Source: Sphingomonas sp. HF-S4 (GTDB lineage Bacteria > Pseudomonadota > Alphaproteobacteria > Sphingomonadales > Sphingomonadaceae). Taken from it: DNA of 64,000 bases. Below are positions 54,548 through 62,727 of the stretch, one piece after another. Each line of letters begins with the position of its first letter. The stretch's first letter is position 1. The DNA is taken from assembly GCF_032911445.1 (NCBI RefSeq), contig NZ_JAWJEJ010000001.1, forward strand, positions 2,480,001 to 2,544,000. Direction: 5' to 3'. The translations under genes and the position numbers were made by a program. The notes below the pieces were generated by a model that saw only the letters and a program-made list of their open reading frames with translations, searched no databases and had not been told where the DNA came from.

Positions 54548-55165
54548 CTACTCCGCCGCCTCCCGAAACGCCCGCTGCGCCCGCCCCCGCTCGATCGCCT
54601 CGATTTTCCGCAAAATGCTCGCGCGCACCGCCTCGATGTCGGGCGGCTTGGCGCGCGCATCATAGTGCTGCGGCGCACCGCCCTTGACCGAGGCGCGGTG
54701 GAGCCGCAGCAGGTTCATCGCCTCGGCAATAGTCATCGCCCGCCGCGCGATCGACGCGCCGGCCGCTGGCGCATCCGCCGCACCGCCCTCGCCGCCGGCC
54801 CCGCCCTCGCCAGCATCCGCCACCTGGGCTCCGAGCAAACTGTCGCTGGCCAGCTCGACCAGCGCCGTCTCGATCCGCGCATAGCCCTGGTCGAGGCACG
54901 CCTGCCACTTCTCGGCGAATTCGGGCCACATCTTGCGCCGCCGGTAGATGGCGGTCGTCGAGAACCCCGCCGCGGCCGCCGCCGCGCTGACATTGGCGGT
55001 CGCCGCCAGCTCGTCGAGAAACACCCCCTCCGCCTTAACCGACCAGCGCGCGTCGCTCGTCCGGATGATCTTGGTGTTGCGGTTCTTCGCCCAGCGTACC
55101 GCGCGCCCCTCGCCCGCCGCCGCCGTGCCGCCCGCCCCACCTGCCTGCTTCGCCTTCCTCGCCAT
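54548..55165 (-). CDS. Small terminase-like protein (GTA g1-like)
   Basis: A 205-residue protein. NVSAAAAAAGFSTTAIYRR (residues ~58-76) is a helix-turn-helix typical of small terminases, followed by a helical region rich in Ala/Glu that would oligomerise. An Ala/Gly-rich linker precedes a C-terminal helical domain. Its position upstream of the large terminase matches GTA g1. The start at 55165 (MARKAK) is preferred; an ATG at 55231 would add 22 residues and would be almost at the predicted transcript start. Confidence 0.75.
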   Translation of the reverse strand: MARKAKQAGGAGGTAAAGEGRAVRWAKNRNTKIIRTSDARWSVKAEGVFLDELAATANVSAAAAAAGFSTTAIYRRRKMWPEFAEKWQACLDQGYARIETALVELASDSLLGAQVADAGEGGAGGEGGAADAPAAGASIARRAMTIAEAMNLLRLHRASVKGGAPQHYDARAKPPDIEAVRASILRKIEAIERGRAQRAFREAAE

Positions 55166-55232
55166 CGCCCACCACTCCCGCTGCCCGAGAACGAAAAAAC
55201 CGCCCGGCGCAATGGAAGCGCAGGACGGCATT

Positions 55233-55269
55233 GTTCCTGTTTTGTACCAGATCAGCGTGACGATGTCAA
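55233..55269 (-). promoter_or_regulatory. Sigma70-type promoter with LexA-like box, small terminase gene
   Basis: Minus strand: TTGACA (55269-55264), 17-base spacer, TACAAA (55246-55241). Overlapping the -10 is GTTC-CTGTTTT-GTAC (plus strand 55233-55247), one base off the GTTC-N7-GTTC LexA consensus of alphaproteobacteria. It would start transcription near 55234. Confidence 0.65.
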
Positions 55270-55394
55270 GCCTTCAGTGCGCATTTGGTTGGCAGCGTTG
55301 GGCGATAGACGCACCGGGCTGGCCGAGCTCGGCGCCAGCCGAGCTTCGACTTCGCGGGATTCACGCCCACGCCAGCGGAAACCCGCCTGCTTCT

Positions 55395-55778
55395 CTATGG
55401 GCCCCGGCCGCTTTTTTCGATGTCGTGCAGCAGCGACATGAGCTGCGCAGCCTCGAAAGGCTTGTCGAGATAGTGATCGGCGCCAGCAGCGATCGCGCGC
55501 TCGAGATAGCTGTCGGGGCCACCCTTGATGCTCCCGGACATTGCTATGATCGCGACGTCCGGTTTCATCGCGCGAATCTTGCCGATCGTCTCGATGCTCG
55601 CATGCCCAGGCATGATCATGTCGCTGATCACCACATGCGGCTGGCTCTCGACGAACTTGGCAAACCCGTCCGCCCCGTCCGCCCCGAGAAATACCTCATA
55701 CCCCTTTGCTCGCAGCAGAACTTCAACGGACAGCCGGATTGCCTCGTCGTCGTCGATAACCAGGATGCGCAGGGACAC
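55395..55778 (-). CDS. Single-domain response regulator (CheY-like)
   Basis: A 127-residue receiver-only protein: acidic pair Asp10/Asp11, phospho-accepting Asp53 (ISDMIMPG) and Lys106 (LDKPFE). There is no output domain, so it probably passes phosphate on or interacts directly. The GTG start at 55778 is preceded by AAGGAGAT and lies two bases after the stop of the histidine kinase, its likely partner. Confidence 0.9.
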   Translation of the reverse strand: MSLRILVIDDDEAIRLSVEVLLRAKGYEVFLGADGADGFAKFVESQPHVVISDMIMPGHASIETIGKIRAMKPDVAIIAMSGSIKGGPDSYLERAIAAGADHYLDKPFEAAQLMSLLHDIEKSGRGP

Positions 55779-55780
55779 GC

Positions 55781-57865
55781 TCAATCTCCTTGGGACGCAG
55801 CAGCTGGTATGTGTGGCGGGAATAGTAGGTCGAACCGGGTACCTTCGCCGACCACGCTTCGAACGAGGATCTCGCCCTCGTGACCAGTCACGATCCCATT
55901 GACGATCGCCAGGCCCAAGCCGGTGCCGGTGGAGGCCGTCTTGGTACTGAAATAGGGCTCGAAAATACGCTGCGACACCTCCGGCGGCATGCCCGGTCCA
56001 TCGTCCGCCACAAACAGCCGGACCTCGCTCGGATGGGCACCAGCCGTGAATTCGGCAGCGACACCGATGGTGATGGTGCCCACACGGTCCCCAATCGCCT
56101 GCGCCGCGTTGGTCACCAGGTTGAGGATCGCCTGGTAGATTTGCCCTTTCCTGCCCAGGATCTCCGGAACCGGAACCATATCTTCCACGATCGCGATGTT
56201 CGTCGGCACGCCCGCGCGAAGGATGACCAGTGCCTCCGCGACCAGTTGATCGAGGCAAAAGCGCTCCGGCTCGCTCTCGTCCTTGCGGCTGAACACGAGC
56301 ATCTCGCGCACGAGCTCCTTCGCGCGCCGTGCTGCCTTCAGCATGATCTCCAGCACATGCCGGTCGGAGGGCTCGGCAGTCTCCATCAGCAAGGGTGCAA
56401 GGGTAGTGATTGGGACCAGCGTGTTGTTCATATCGTGCGCGATGCTGCCGGCCAGCGTGCCCAGGGCCTCGAGCTTCTGGGCGTGACGCAGCTGCCCCTC
56501 CAGGTCGGCGGCGCGAACGCGCGCCCTTTTGACCTCCGTCACATCGTGCACCACGCCGATGATGCCCGCCGGCTGCCCGGCTGCATCATATAGCAGGTCG
56601 CAATGCATCAATGCGTTCCTGACGGTGCCGTCGGGCCGCACGAAGCTATAGTCCAGGTCGCGCGACCGCGTCCCTTGCTGCGCAGTTGCAAGCATCTCCT
56701 CGATCGCGGGACGCTCATCGGGGGGCACTGCAGTACGGAGAAAATCGTCCCAGTTGGCGGGCGTTTGCGGCGCGAGCCCATGCATCGCAGCGAATGCATC
56801 GCTGGTTCGCAACCTTCTGTCCGCGAAATGCAGCTCGAAGCTGCCGACGTCCGCGATCTGCTGTGCCACCGCGAAATGATGCTCGCTCTGCCGCAGGCGC
56901 TTGCGGACGCGATGCTGCGCGTAGACCAGCGCGGCGACGACCCAGACGCTGCCTATCGCCAATCCTCGATTGACCAGGACGATCTCCAGCGGAATGTGCC
57001 CGCGGGGCGACGAGAAGAGCCCCAGCAAAATCAGGATGCTCGCAAAACCCGCAAGCAGGATCGCCGTCTGCGCGCGCTCGAACCACCACGCAAACAGCAC
57101 CAGCGGGATATACAGGATGCCCGCATTGACCTCCAGGGGCGTGTACACGTCCACCAATGCGACGAGGAAGCAATAGATCGGAGGCACCCAGAGCGGCACG
57201 CGGGATATCTTGGCCGTCTCGAACTGCCAGCTATAGGCGATGAGTCCGGTGCCGACGCAGAGCGCGCACACGATCGACGGGAACGACATCGCCTGCGGCG
57301 CCCACCAGCTGGCAGCGAAGGACGATTGGCCGAGGTGGCCGGCCACCGCTTCGAACACCAGCGCGAGCGCCGCCAGGGGCACGAACTGGGCGACGAGAAC
57401 GTGTGTATGGCGGTCCTTCGAACGCGTCAGAATAGCCAGGGCGACGCCCAGCAGGGTCAGTACCGTCGCAGTGTTGGGTGCGACACGGCCGGGATAGGGG
57501 CTGTGGGTTCCAGACCAGTCGCGGACGGCAAGCGAGTCGATCGAGAACGGCGCCCCGAAATATTCGAGGATCGTCGCGCCGCCAACGAACGTGGCGAACA
57601 AGGCGCAGGCGAACCCAAGACGCATCCGATCGCGTTGCAATGCGAGCAGCGCCAGGCCCAACGCCGCGAAGCCCAACGCCGCGTTGGGCCGCATTTCAAA
57701 CGCCAAAGGCACCGCGCGCGCCAGCGGCATCGAAAAGCTGAGCCACCCGCAAAATATCGCAGTGGAAATCAAACTCGATGCCGCAGCCGCGAAAATGCAA
57801 ATCCTTCGCAGAAGAACTCTACGGGTCTGCAGATCCGCCGACTCCAGTTGCTCGAGGCGTTCCAT
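55781..57865 (-). CDS. Membrane PAS-domain histidine kinase
   Basis: A 694-residue sensor kinase. About seven to eight N-terminal hydrophobic helices (residues ~20-310; a MASE1-like sensor), a PAS domain (~335-455), then a HisKA domain with the phospho-accepting His477 (SIAHDMNN) and an HATPase domain (GPGMPP and GTGLGLAIV). Signal unknown. The receiver-only regulator follows directly. Codon use is a little less GC-rich than neighbouring housekeeping genes, consistent with accessory content. Confidence 0.9.
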   Translation of the reverse strand: MERLEQLESADLQTRRVLLRRICIFAAAASSLISTAIFCGWLSFSMPLARAVPLAFEMRPNAALGFAALGLALLALQRDRMRLGFACALFATFVGGATILEYFGAPFSIDSLAVRDWSGTHSPYPGRVAPNTATVLTLLGVALAILTRSKDRHTHVLVAQFVPLAALALVFEAVAGHLGQSSFAASWWAPQAMSFPSIVCALCVGTGLIAYSWQFETAKISRVPLWVPPIYCFLVALVDVYTPLEVNAGILYIPLVLFAWWFERAQTAILLAGFASILILLGLFSSPRGHIPLEIVLVNRGLAIGSVWVVAALVYAQHRVRKRLRQSEHHFAVAQQIADVGSFELHFADRRLRTSDAFAAMHGLAPQTPANWDDFLRTAVPPDERPAIEEMLATAQQGTRSRDLDYSFVRPDGTVRNALMHCDLLYDAAGQPAGIIGVVHDVTEVKRARVRAADLEGQLRHAQKLEALGTLAGSIAHDMNNTLVPITTLAPLLMETAEPSDRHVLEIMLKAARRAKELVREMLVFSRKDESEPERFCLDQLVAEALVILRAGVPTNIAIVEDMVPVPEILGRKGQIYQAILNLVTNAAQAIGDRVGTITIGVAAEFTAGAHPSEVRLFVADDGPGMPPEVSQRIFEPYFSTKTASTGTGLGLAIVNGIVTGHEGEILVRSVVGEGTRFDLLFPPHIPAAASQGD

Positions 57866-58251
57866 TTACCAGTAGTACGCCCAAATATTCTTAGGCGAAA
57901 GCAGGGACTACACTTGAATGGATCAAGATCGCTCCGCGATTTTGCATAAACCCGCGATATCTGCCGGAAAGCAATGGATTTTTGACCCCGCATCGCTTCG
58001 CCTTAGGCAAGTATGCTCAGGCGCCTGACGATTCTGCTAGCCGCAACCTACTGCGTTGCCTTTCTCGGGAACTATTAGGGCCGGGCCGCAGGGATGTGAC
58101 GTTCGCATCAACTTCACGGCAGCCTTCGCTGGGCGGCGTCGCGCAGAAAAGCGGGTCACCACGCCGAAGAGACAGGCTCCGACGTTAACCTCGCGACGCA
58201 CCCGCTGCGCGACGCGTCAGCACCGCAGCCGAGTGCCACGGCAAGGCGCGC
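57866..58251. other. Intergenic region upstream of the kinase, no clear gene
   Basis: 386 bases between the kinase start and the end of the restriction gene. A 21-codon ORF (58012-58077, MLRRLTILLAATYCVAFLG..) encodes a hydrophobic peptide, but it lacks a good ribosome-binding site. No repeat or RNA gene was noticed; the kinase promoter should lie at the left end. Confidence 0.5.
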
Positions 58252-60888
58252 TTACGACAGCGCCGCCCGAATCTGTGCCGCGGCATCGCGCCCTTGCGAA
58301 TCATTCTGCCGGATCATCGCGAACAATAGCCGCCCCCCGCTCGCCTCGGCGAACCGGCGCCCCACCCGCTCCTTCTCGAGATCGCCTTCGTCGACACGGC
58401 CTTTGGGCTCGAGCACGAGCAGCCGCCCGTCCCGCAGCTTGGCGACCATGTCCGGGAAGAAATTCCCGCCGCCCACGGGGATCGAATAATTATCCGGCGC
58501 GGTCACGCCGTTGCGCACCCAGGTCTCGACTGCGTCCAGCGCATCGATCGCCCGCGCGCATTCCTCCTCGAAGCCGTTGAGCTTCCCCATCGCGGCATAG
58601 AAATGCTTCGCCGGCCGGAACCGCCCTTCATATCGTCCGTCCGGGCTATACCGATAGGGCTGGAAGCGAAACGCATGCAGATCGGGCGCCTGCGGCTCGC
58701 CCAACCCGTTCAAGAACAGCTGCACGCCTTGCGCCGCCGCCTGATCGCGCAATTGCTGCACCCGCGCGATCACCGCGCGCCGCAGTGCATATTTGCCGCG
58801 CACCAGCGCCGCGAGCGCCATGCCCCGCCCGTCGATCAGCCGATCGACCACCCGCCGGCAATATTCGGCATGCACCGGCTGCGCGGTATGCGCCTTGCGC
58901 GTCGTCTGGTCGAGGAAGCGCGCCAGCGCCGCCGCGTCCCAATGCGTATCCTCGTCGAGCGCCAGCTCGATCGCCCCGACCAGCTGGCGATAGACGATCC
59001 GGTCCCCATCGATGTCGAAAGCATAGCCCTCGGCCACTTCCTCGAACGTAAAGGCCGGCAGCTCGGCCTTGGCCGGATCGTCGTTCGGATCCCAGCCCGC
59101 CAGCTCGATGAAGCTCTCGGGCTCGGCCAGGTCGAGCTCGCCCTGGATCATCAGGTGCAGCCGCGGCACCTCGAAGCGCACCCCGCGCTCGGCGGGCGAT
59201 CTCGCTGCCTGCGCTTGCAAGATGAAACGCTCGACGGCCTCCACCGCACCCGGCGAGATCGGCTCGATCGCCGCCGCCACTTCGCGCTGCACCGCTTCGG
59301 GTGCATCGGCCTTCACGGTCAGCACCACCCCGCCAGCGCCGTCCTCGGCCATCCGCACCGCACCCTGCGCTTCCAGCGACCAGTCGCCGATGCTCGGCCG
59401 CTCGTTCAGTCGCATCACCGGCGCCTGTGGCGGCAGGGCATATAGCGGCCCCGCATCGCCGCCTTCCAGCGCCAGTTCGTCCTGCTGCGTCTGGATGATC
59501 GCCTTTCGCGCCTCGCTCTCGTCGAATCCCATATGCGTCAGCGTATCGGTCAGCCCGTTCGCGGCGTCGTTGAAGCTCTTCTCGGAAACATGCGCATAGG
59601 CCCGGTTCAGCTCTTCCGAGGCCCGCCGCTTGGCGAACGGCATGCGGAGCACCCGCCCCAGCAACTGCTCCACTGCCCCGGCCGATCGCATCCCCGCCAC
59701 CGAGCAGAAAACATAGGCGAACGAACAGTCCCAGCCCTCCTTCAGCGCCTGCACCGTGATGACATGCTCGATGGCGCAATCGGGATCGAACAGGTTCACC
59801 CCGTCCAGCTCGCGCTGGTCGCCCGTCGCCACCGCGATCGCCGTTTCGGGCACGCGCTCCACGTCGATTAGATGCTGCTTGAGCTTGTCGACCGTCGCCT
59901 CGGCGCCTTCAGTCGCCGCTTGCGCCTGATACAGCGCGATCGGGCGGATGCGCCCGGGATCGCGCGCGCCGATCTCCTCCAGCCACGCGCGATTCATCAC
60001 CGCGGCGTTCACGGCCTGCTGCCAGCTGCCATGCTGGCTCAGATGGATCGGCATCTTGATCATCTCGGCCGCCTTCAGCTCGGCGGCAGTCGCTGCCGAA
60101 ATGACGTTGGATCGGTTCGCCGGCGTCGCGGTGAGCTCGATGATCGCCGAAGGCCGCAGCCGCTGCTTCACCGCGCCGGCAAGCCCGGTCATGAAGTTGT
60201 GCGCCTCGTCCAGGATCACCAGCGGGCGCTGGCGATACAGCAGGTTGGCGAAGCTCAGCTTGATCTGCCCGCGGCGCGGGCCTTCCTCCTCCACTTCCAG
60301 CCCCTCGGCCGGGCTGGCCTCGCGGAAATGGTCCTCCAGATTCTCGTCGGTACGATAGACGTTGCGGTCGCCGGTATTCTGCACGCGGAACGTCTGCATC
60401 GTCGCGACGATCACCACCGTCTTGTCGATCAGGTCGCGCGGCCGGATCTGGCGCCGCTCGTCCACATCGAACACCGCCACCGCGCCGAACGCGTCTTCCA
60501 GCGCGCGGCGATACGGATGCCGCGGCTGCTTGAGCGCATCCACCGTCTGGTTGAGGATCGCCCCCGAAGGCACCAGCCACAGCACCGGCACCCGCGCCCG
60601 GTCCATCCATTCGGTTGCCGCGACCTTCACCGCATGCGCGGCGAGCAGCGTCTTGCCGCCGCCGGTGGGCAGGCGGATGCAGCAATAGGGCGTTTCGGCC
60701 TCCAGCCCCTCCACCGGCGTATAGCCGCCGCGTGCATAGTCCGCCGCCTTATCGCCTTCGGCGCGCTGCCCCGCCTCGGTCCGCGCCAGCGTCGCGCGAT
60801 ACGCCGCCGCGAAGTCGCTGCTGCGGCACTTGTCGAGGAAGAAACGCAGCTGGTCGAGCGCGCGCAGCTGATAGTCCTTGAGTTCCAT
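58252..60888 (-). CDS. Type III restriction enzyme Res-like helicase-nuclease
   Basis: An 878-residue SF2 helicase-nuclease. Walker A GGGKT (motif I, near residue 77), DEAH box (LDEAHNF, ~242), TAT motif (ELTATPA), and motif VI QLLGRVLRMP. The C-terminal domain has FPDMV ... LVLEPKG, the PD-(D/E)xK pattern of a nuclease. It pairs with the upstream methyltransferase as a restriction-modification system. Its ATG shares one base with the mod stop (TGATG). Confidence 0.88.
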   Translation of the reverse strand: MELKDYQLRALDQLRFFLDKCRSSDFAAAYRATLARTEAGQRAEGDKAADYARGGYTPVEGLEAETPYCCIRLPTGGGKTLLAAHAVKVAATEWMDRARVPVLWLVPSGAILNQTVDALKQPRHPYRRALEDAFGAVAVFDVDERRQIRPRDLIDKTVVIVATMQTFRVQNTGDRNVYRTDENLEDHFREASPAEGLEVEEEGPRRGQIKLSFANLLYRQRPLVILDEAHNFMTGLAGAVKQRLRPSAIIELTATPANRSNVISAATAAELKAAEMIKMPIHLSQHGSWQQAVNAAVMNRAWLEEIGARDPGRIRPIALYQAQAATEGAEATVDKLKQHLIDVERVPETAIAVATGDQRELDGVNLFDPDCAIEHVITVQALKEGWDCSFAYVFCSVAGMRSAGAVEQLLGRVLRMPFAKRRASEELNRAYAHVSEKSFNDAANGLTDTLTHMGFDESEARKAIIQTQQDELALEGGDAGPLYALPPQAPVMRLNERPSIGDWSLEAQGAVRMAEDGAGGVVLTVKADAPEAVQREVAAAIEPISPGAVEAVERFILQAQAARSPAERGVRFEVPRLHLMIQGELDLAEPESFIELAGWDPNDDPAKAELPAFTFEEVAEGYAFDIDGDRIVYRQLVGAIELALDEDTHWDAAALARFLDQTTRKAHTAQPVHAEYCRRVVDRLIDGRGMALAALVRGKYALRRAVIARVQQLRDQAAAQGVQLFLNGLGEPQAPDLHAFRFQPYRYSPDGRYEGRFRPAKHFYAAMGKLNGFEEECARAIDALDAVETWVRNGVTAPDNYSIPVGGGNFFPDMVAKLRDGRLLVLEPKGRVDEGDLEKERVGRRFAEASGGRLLFAMIRQNDSQGRDAAAQIRAALS

Positions 60889-62534
60889 CAGCGCGCCCTC
60901 ACGTCATAGGGCGTCTGCTTGAACGTCACGCCCTCGGCGCGCAGCCGCGCCTCGCTCAGCCGGCTTGCCTCGCCATAGACGGTGATCGGCCCGCCAAAGC
61001 CCCCGCCGCTCTCCCGGATCAGCGCCAGCGTCGCGCTGGTCAGCACATTGCCCCCCTGCGGCCGCTTGTCGCCGAGCACGCCGTTATAGAGCAGCGCATA
61101 GCCGCGCCCATCGTGCACGCCGAGAAACGGACTCTTCAGATCCTCCCCGGCACGGGGAGGGGGACCAGCCGCAGGCTGGTGGAGGGGGCTCTCCTCGGAG
61201 GATTTCCCTCGCGGCGCCCCCCCTCCACCACCGCCTTCGGCGGTCCCCCTCCCCGTGCCGAGGAGGATCAGGGGAGTCCCCGTCTCCGAAAACCACACAT
61301 GCGCGGCTAGGCTGGCAAAGCCGATCCCGGCGCGGATGCGGCCGTCCTCGTCGAACACCGCCTCGCCTAGCCGATAGAAGCTGAACCCGCCCCCGCCCTG
61401 CCAGCCGACCGCCTGCGAAATACCGCCCTGCTCGCCTACGATCACCTTGCTCAGCCGCGGCGCGCAGTGGGTGACGGCATGGTCGCCCATCTCGATCCCG
61501 ATATAGCGGCGACCCATCTTGTGCGCGACGGCTGCTGTCGTGCCAGAGCCGAGGAAGGAGTCGAGGACGAGGTCGCCGGGGTTGGTGGCGATGTGGAGAA
61601 TGCGCTGGATAAGGCGTTCGGGTTTGGGCGTCGTAAAGACATCGTCGGCATTCAATGCGACAACTTCCTTCTTCGCTTCTTGAGTGTGCCCTACATCAGC
61701 GTGTTGCCAAATCGTTTGCGGGACGCGTCCGCCCTTAACCTCCGAAAGAAAACGCTTTAGGCGCGGAACGCCATTGCCGTCTTTCCCCCACCAAATTCGA
61801 TTATCCTCATCAAGATCAGCGAGCTTCTCCTTTGAGAATCGCCAATACATTCCTGGCGGTGGCCCCGGAATTACGCGACCACTCGGATTTGTAATGGGAT
61901 AGGTGCCGGCGCCATAGTAGTTCCGCGCCGAGAAATCGCCTGAGGTCCAAGGCCCCCTCGGATCGTTGTCAGGATTCTTGTACATCGAGTCCTGCTTCTC
62001 CGAGCGTGGAAGCTCGCGTGGCCGCCATATTTCCTTGTTGCGCGCGTAGACAGAGACGTAGTCGTGATCCTCGGAAAAATGTTGAGCTGAGTTCTTCACA
62101 GAGAACATCTTGTGCCAAATTACCGTTGTCACAAAATTCCGCCGTCCGAACACCTCGTCCATAATAATTTTGAGGTAATGTCCCTCATTATCGTCGATCG
62201 AGATCCAGATGCTGCCATCCTCGGCCAGCAATTCGCGCAGCAGCTCCAGTCGCGGCCAGATCATCGCCAGCCACTGGCTGTGCTCCAGATTGTCGTCATA
62301 ATGTTCGAACGCGCTGCGCGTATTGTACGGCGGATCGATATAGATGCACTTCACCTGCCCGGCATAGTAGGGCAGCAGGCTTTTGAGCGCTTCCAGATTG
62401 TCGCCGTGGATCAGCATGTTGCCGCTCGCCGGATCGCCGGCGGAAAGCGTCGGGTCGGCTTCCAGCAGCCGATAGGGCACGCGGTTCGCGGCCTTGATGT
62501 CGTCGTCGCGTGTCAGCCAGTGCAGTGTCGGCAT
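60888..62534 (-). CDS. Type III-like DNA methyltransferase Mod
   Basis: A 548-residue DNA methyltransferase. The catalytic DPPY (residues 67-70) precedes the SAM-binding FLGSGT (327-332), the order of beta-class type III Mod enzymes; the target-recognition region lies between. Residues ~422-466 are encoded by a palindromic repeat (61139-61269) inserted in frame. The central part (about 61640-62130) is visibly lower in GC than its surroundings, as if the recognition domain had been exchanged. Start 62534 follows GAGGGGC; the longer ORF to 62648 is not supported. Confidence 0.88.
   Translation of the reverse strand: MPTLHWLTRDDDIKAANRVPYRLLEADPTLSAGDPASGNMLIHGDNLEALKSLLPYYAGQVKCIYIDPPYNTRSAFEHYDDNLEHSQWLAMIWPRLELLRELLAEDGSIWISIDDNEGHYLKIIMDEVFGRRNFVTTVIWHKMFSVKNSAQHFSEDHDYVSVYARNKEIWRPRELPRSEKQDSMYKNPDNDPRGPWTSGDFSARNYYGAGTYPITNPSGRVIPGPPPGMYWRFSKEKLADLDEDNRIWWGKDGNGVPRLKRFLSEVKGGRVPQTIWQHADVGHTQEAKKEVVALNADDVFTTPKPERLIQRILHIATNPGDLVLDSFLGSGTTAAVAHKMGRRYIGIEMGDHAVTHCAPRLSKVIVGEQGGISQAVGWQGGGGFSFYRLGEAVFDEDGRIRAGIGFASLAAHVWFSETGTPLILLGTGRGTAEGGGGGGAPRGKSSEESPLHQPAAGPPPRAGEDLKSPFLGVHDGRGYALLYNGVLGDKRPQGGNVLTSATLALIRESGGGFGGPITVYGEASRLSEARLRAEGVTFKQTPYDVRAR
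61139..61269. repeat. GATCCTCC-type palindromic element inside mod
   Basis: Arms GATCCTCCCCGGCACGGGGA.. (61139-61166) and ..CCCGTGCCGAGGAGGATC (61242-61269) are reverse complements over 28 bases with one mismatch. Inner modules CAGCCGCAGGCTG and GCCTTCGGC follow the order seen at 10412-10535. The insert keeps the reading frame and codes for a Gly/Pro/Ser-rich stretch. Confidence 0.9.
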
Positions 62535-62594
62535 TGCCCCTCCGGTCGCCCTCCTGCCAAACCCCGTCGCCACATGCCAGCGTTCTGAAAAGAA

Positions 62595-62622
62595 AAGGGC
62601 CGCCCCTCGCGGGACGGCCCTT
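62595..62622 (-). terminator. Terminator downstream of rpoA
   Basis: AAGGGCCG (62595-62602) pairs with CGGCCCTT (62615-62622); on the minus strand TTTTCTTTT follows. It separates the ribosomal operon from the mod-res unit. Confidence 0.85.
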
Positions 62623-62698
62623 GTTTCTTCCGGAGTCCGCCGCGGCAAAGCCGCGTCGTCGGTCGGGCCTGCGGCCCGCCGGCCGGGCTTCGCTGTCT

Positions 62699-62721
62699 CC
62701 GGGTTAGCGGGGCTAACCCGG
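62699..62721 (-). terminator. Perfect hairpin just past the rpoA stop
   Basis: CCGGGTTAGC-GGG-GCTAACCCGG (62699-62708 / 62712-62721), six bases after the rpoA stop. Probably a first terminator or processing signal before the one at 62595. Confidence 0.6.
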
Positions 62722-62727
62722 TGCAGC

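Noticed and set aside
58012..58077. 21-codon hydrophobic peptide ORF
   Set aside because: Poor ribosome-binding site and no recognisable family; kept only as a note in the intergenic entry.
62535..62648. 38-residue N-terminal extension of Mod
   Set aside because: The ATG at 62534 has a good ribosome-binding site and begins the family sequence; the extension overlaps a terminator.
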